Source: Spirochaetota bacterium (GTDB taxonomy: Bacteria > Spirochaetota > Spirochaetia > Treponematales > Treponemataceae). From it: a DNA stretch of 13,233 nucleotides. Position numbers and translations under genes: made by a program. The DNA is taken from positions 1 to 13,233 of the forward strand of contig JAKPSR010000223.1 of assembly GCA_029571425.1 (NCBI GenBank), in the 5' to 3' direction. How positions within the stretch are numbered: the stretch's first letter is position 1; the number at the start of each line of letters is the position of its first letter. The notes beneath the pieces are model-generated. The model was not told the DNA's origin. It worked only from the letters and a program-made list of their open reading frames with translations, and made no database searches. Below are positions 12,539-13,233 of this stretch, one piece after another.

Positions 12539-12975
12539 CCGGTGGCCTTAACGTCGGCATGAGCGAGGCCTTCGTCCTTGCGGCGGCGATCGCCGCCGTC
12601 GTTTTCGCCCTCGTAGTCGGGATCAGGATTGGCCTTTGGGTCGGGCGCGCCTCGGCCGAGCGCCGCCTCGCCGCCCGGCTCGGGCGCGAGCGCTCCGACG
12701 CCGTGCGGCGCTCCCGCGCCGTCCTCGGCGGCCAGCTCTCCGAGCAGCTCGCGCCATATCTTCCCGGCTTTCCCGGTGACCCGACCGAGGTACGCTTCGT
12801 CGGGAAGCCGGTCGACTTCGTCTCGTTCGCGGGCACGTCGGAAGGTTCCGTGCGCGAGGTGGTGTTCATCGAGGTGAAGTCGGGCGACGCCGCCTTGACG
12901 GCGGTCGAGCGATCGTTGCGGAAGGCTATAGAGGAAGGGCGGGTGCGATACGTCGAGTATCGCGTACCGCGCTAG
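12535..12975 (+). CDS. Membrane-anchored Holliday-junction-resolvase-like nuclease
   Basis: The 146-aa product has one N-terminal membrane helix (about 11-37), a charged Arg/Glu linker, and a domain from about 60 that resembles the bacterial family described as related to archaeal Holliday junction resolvases (PD-(D/E)xK fold). Visible features are LSEQLAPYLPGFP (68-80), FVGKPVDFVSF (88-98) with Asp94, and VVFIEVKSG (109-117) with Glu113 and Lys115, which would form the metal-binding Asp...Glu-x-Lys core. The GTG start overlaps the upstream TGA (GTGA) and GGGGA lies about 7 nt before it; ATG 12559 is an alternative without a ribosome binding site. Nuclease activity in this family is predicted rather than generally proven, and a membrane anchor is odd for a recombination enzyme. 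The TAG stop shares bases with the stop of the convergent EAL gene. Confidence 0.8.
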   Translation: MTGGLNVGMSEAFVLAAAIAAVVFALVVGIRIGLWVGRASAERRLAARLGRERSDAVRRSRAVLGGQLSEQLAPYLPGFPGDPTEVRFVGKPVDFVSFAGTSEGSVREVVFIEVKSGDAALTAVERSLRKAIEEGRVRYVEYRVPR

Positions 12976-13233
12976 GGCTGGGCGGGCTCGCGCCTCGACG
13001 GCGCCTTCGGCTGGTTTGCTCGCGCCGCAGCGCGCGGCGACGCGTGGGGCTGGGCGACCGGGGCCGCGCGGGCCCGATCGGCCGCGATGAGCCGCTCGCA
13101 CTCCTCGCGGGGCATCGGCCTGCCCGTTAGGAAGCCCTGAACCGTCTTGCACTCGATCCGCCTGATTGCGTCGAGCTGCGCCTCTGTCTCCACCCCTTCC
13201 GCTATCGTGTCGAACCCCAGCTTGTTGACCAAG
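12972..13233 (-). CDS. EAL-domain protein, C-terminal end (partial, 5' end outside window)
   Basis: The frame is open to the right edge. The visible residues include LGFDTIAEGVETEAQL and KTVQGFLTGRPMPREEC, the last conserved parts of an EAL domain, which in active members hydrolyses cyclic di-GMP. The EGVE segment and the QGF...P segment are intact. The EAL signature itself, most catalytic residues and any GGDEF or sensor domain are outside the window, so activity cannot be judged. After the domain comes a tail of about 35 residues rich in Ala, Pro, Arg and Gln. Its stop codon (CTA on the plus strand, 12972-12974) overlaps the stop of the neighbouring nuclease gene. Confidence 0.88.
   Translation of the reverse strand, partial: LVNKLGFDTIAEGVETEAQLDAIRRIECKTVQGFLTGRPMPREECERLIAADRARAAPVAQPHASPRAAARANQPKAPSRREPAQP

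Overview
The window is GC-rich and densely coded. It carries nine complete genes that I am confident are real, one complete gene of uncertain function, and two genes cut by the window edges. The gene set suggests a free-living or commensal bacterium, most likely a high-GC member of the Spirochaetota (Treponema/Spirochaeta-like). The basis is a Gram-positive-type glutamine synthetase, a B12 methionine synthase without its reactivation domain, and an M15 peptidase next to a Holliday-resolvase-like protein of kinds I associate with spirochaetes. This placement is inference from protein character, not from a search.

Layout. Positions 1-120 hold the tail of an alpha/beta hydrolase (+). It converges on glnA (glutamine synthetase, minus, 160-1491) across a strong hairpin. 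A divergent intergenic region of about 300 bp then leads to a DEAD-box RNA helicase with a DbpA-type RNA-binding C-terminus (+, 1790-3679), closed by a clear intrinsic terminator. On the minus strand, metF (7952-7080), metH (7083-4600) and an unrecognised gene with a PSLHV motif (4607-3723) form a tightly overlapping operon for folate- and B12-dependent methionine synthesis. Divergent from metF is amtB-glnK (+, 8326-10030), ammonium uptake with its PII regulator. A 373-bp intergenic region separates them and holds a promoter and two successive intrinsic-terminator hairpins, all ahead of the amtB ribosome binding site. Next on the plus strand come an NFACT/RqcH-family protein (10129-11589), an exported M15 metallopeptidase (11636-12538) and a membrane-anchored Holliday-resolvase-like nuclease (12535-12975). 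The last of these converges on the C-terminal end of an EAL-domain (cyclic-di-GMP phosphodiesterase) gene that runs off the right edge.

How the genes fit together. Two themes dominate. The first is nitrogen assimilation: glnA, amtB and glnK in separate transcription units. The second is one-carbon/methionine metabolism: metF supplies 5-methyl-THF to metH. The helicase and RqcH belong to RNA metabolism and ribosome rescue.

The most interesting signals lie in the non-coding DNA. The tandem terminators in the apparent amtB leader have no other gene to terminate and suggest transcription attenuation or a terminated small RNA. In two genes (rqcH and the M15 gene) a -10 box sits exactly where transcription would begin at the A of the ATG, with no Shine-Dalgarno. 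glnA has almost the same arrangement, which suggests leaderless mRNAs. No mobile element, CRISPR array, rRNA or tRNA was seen.
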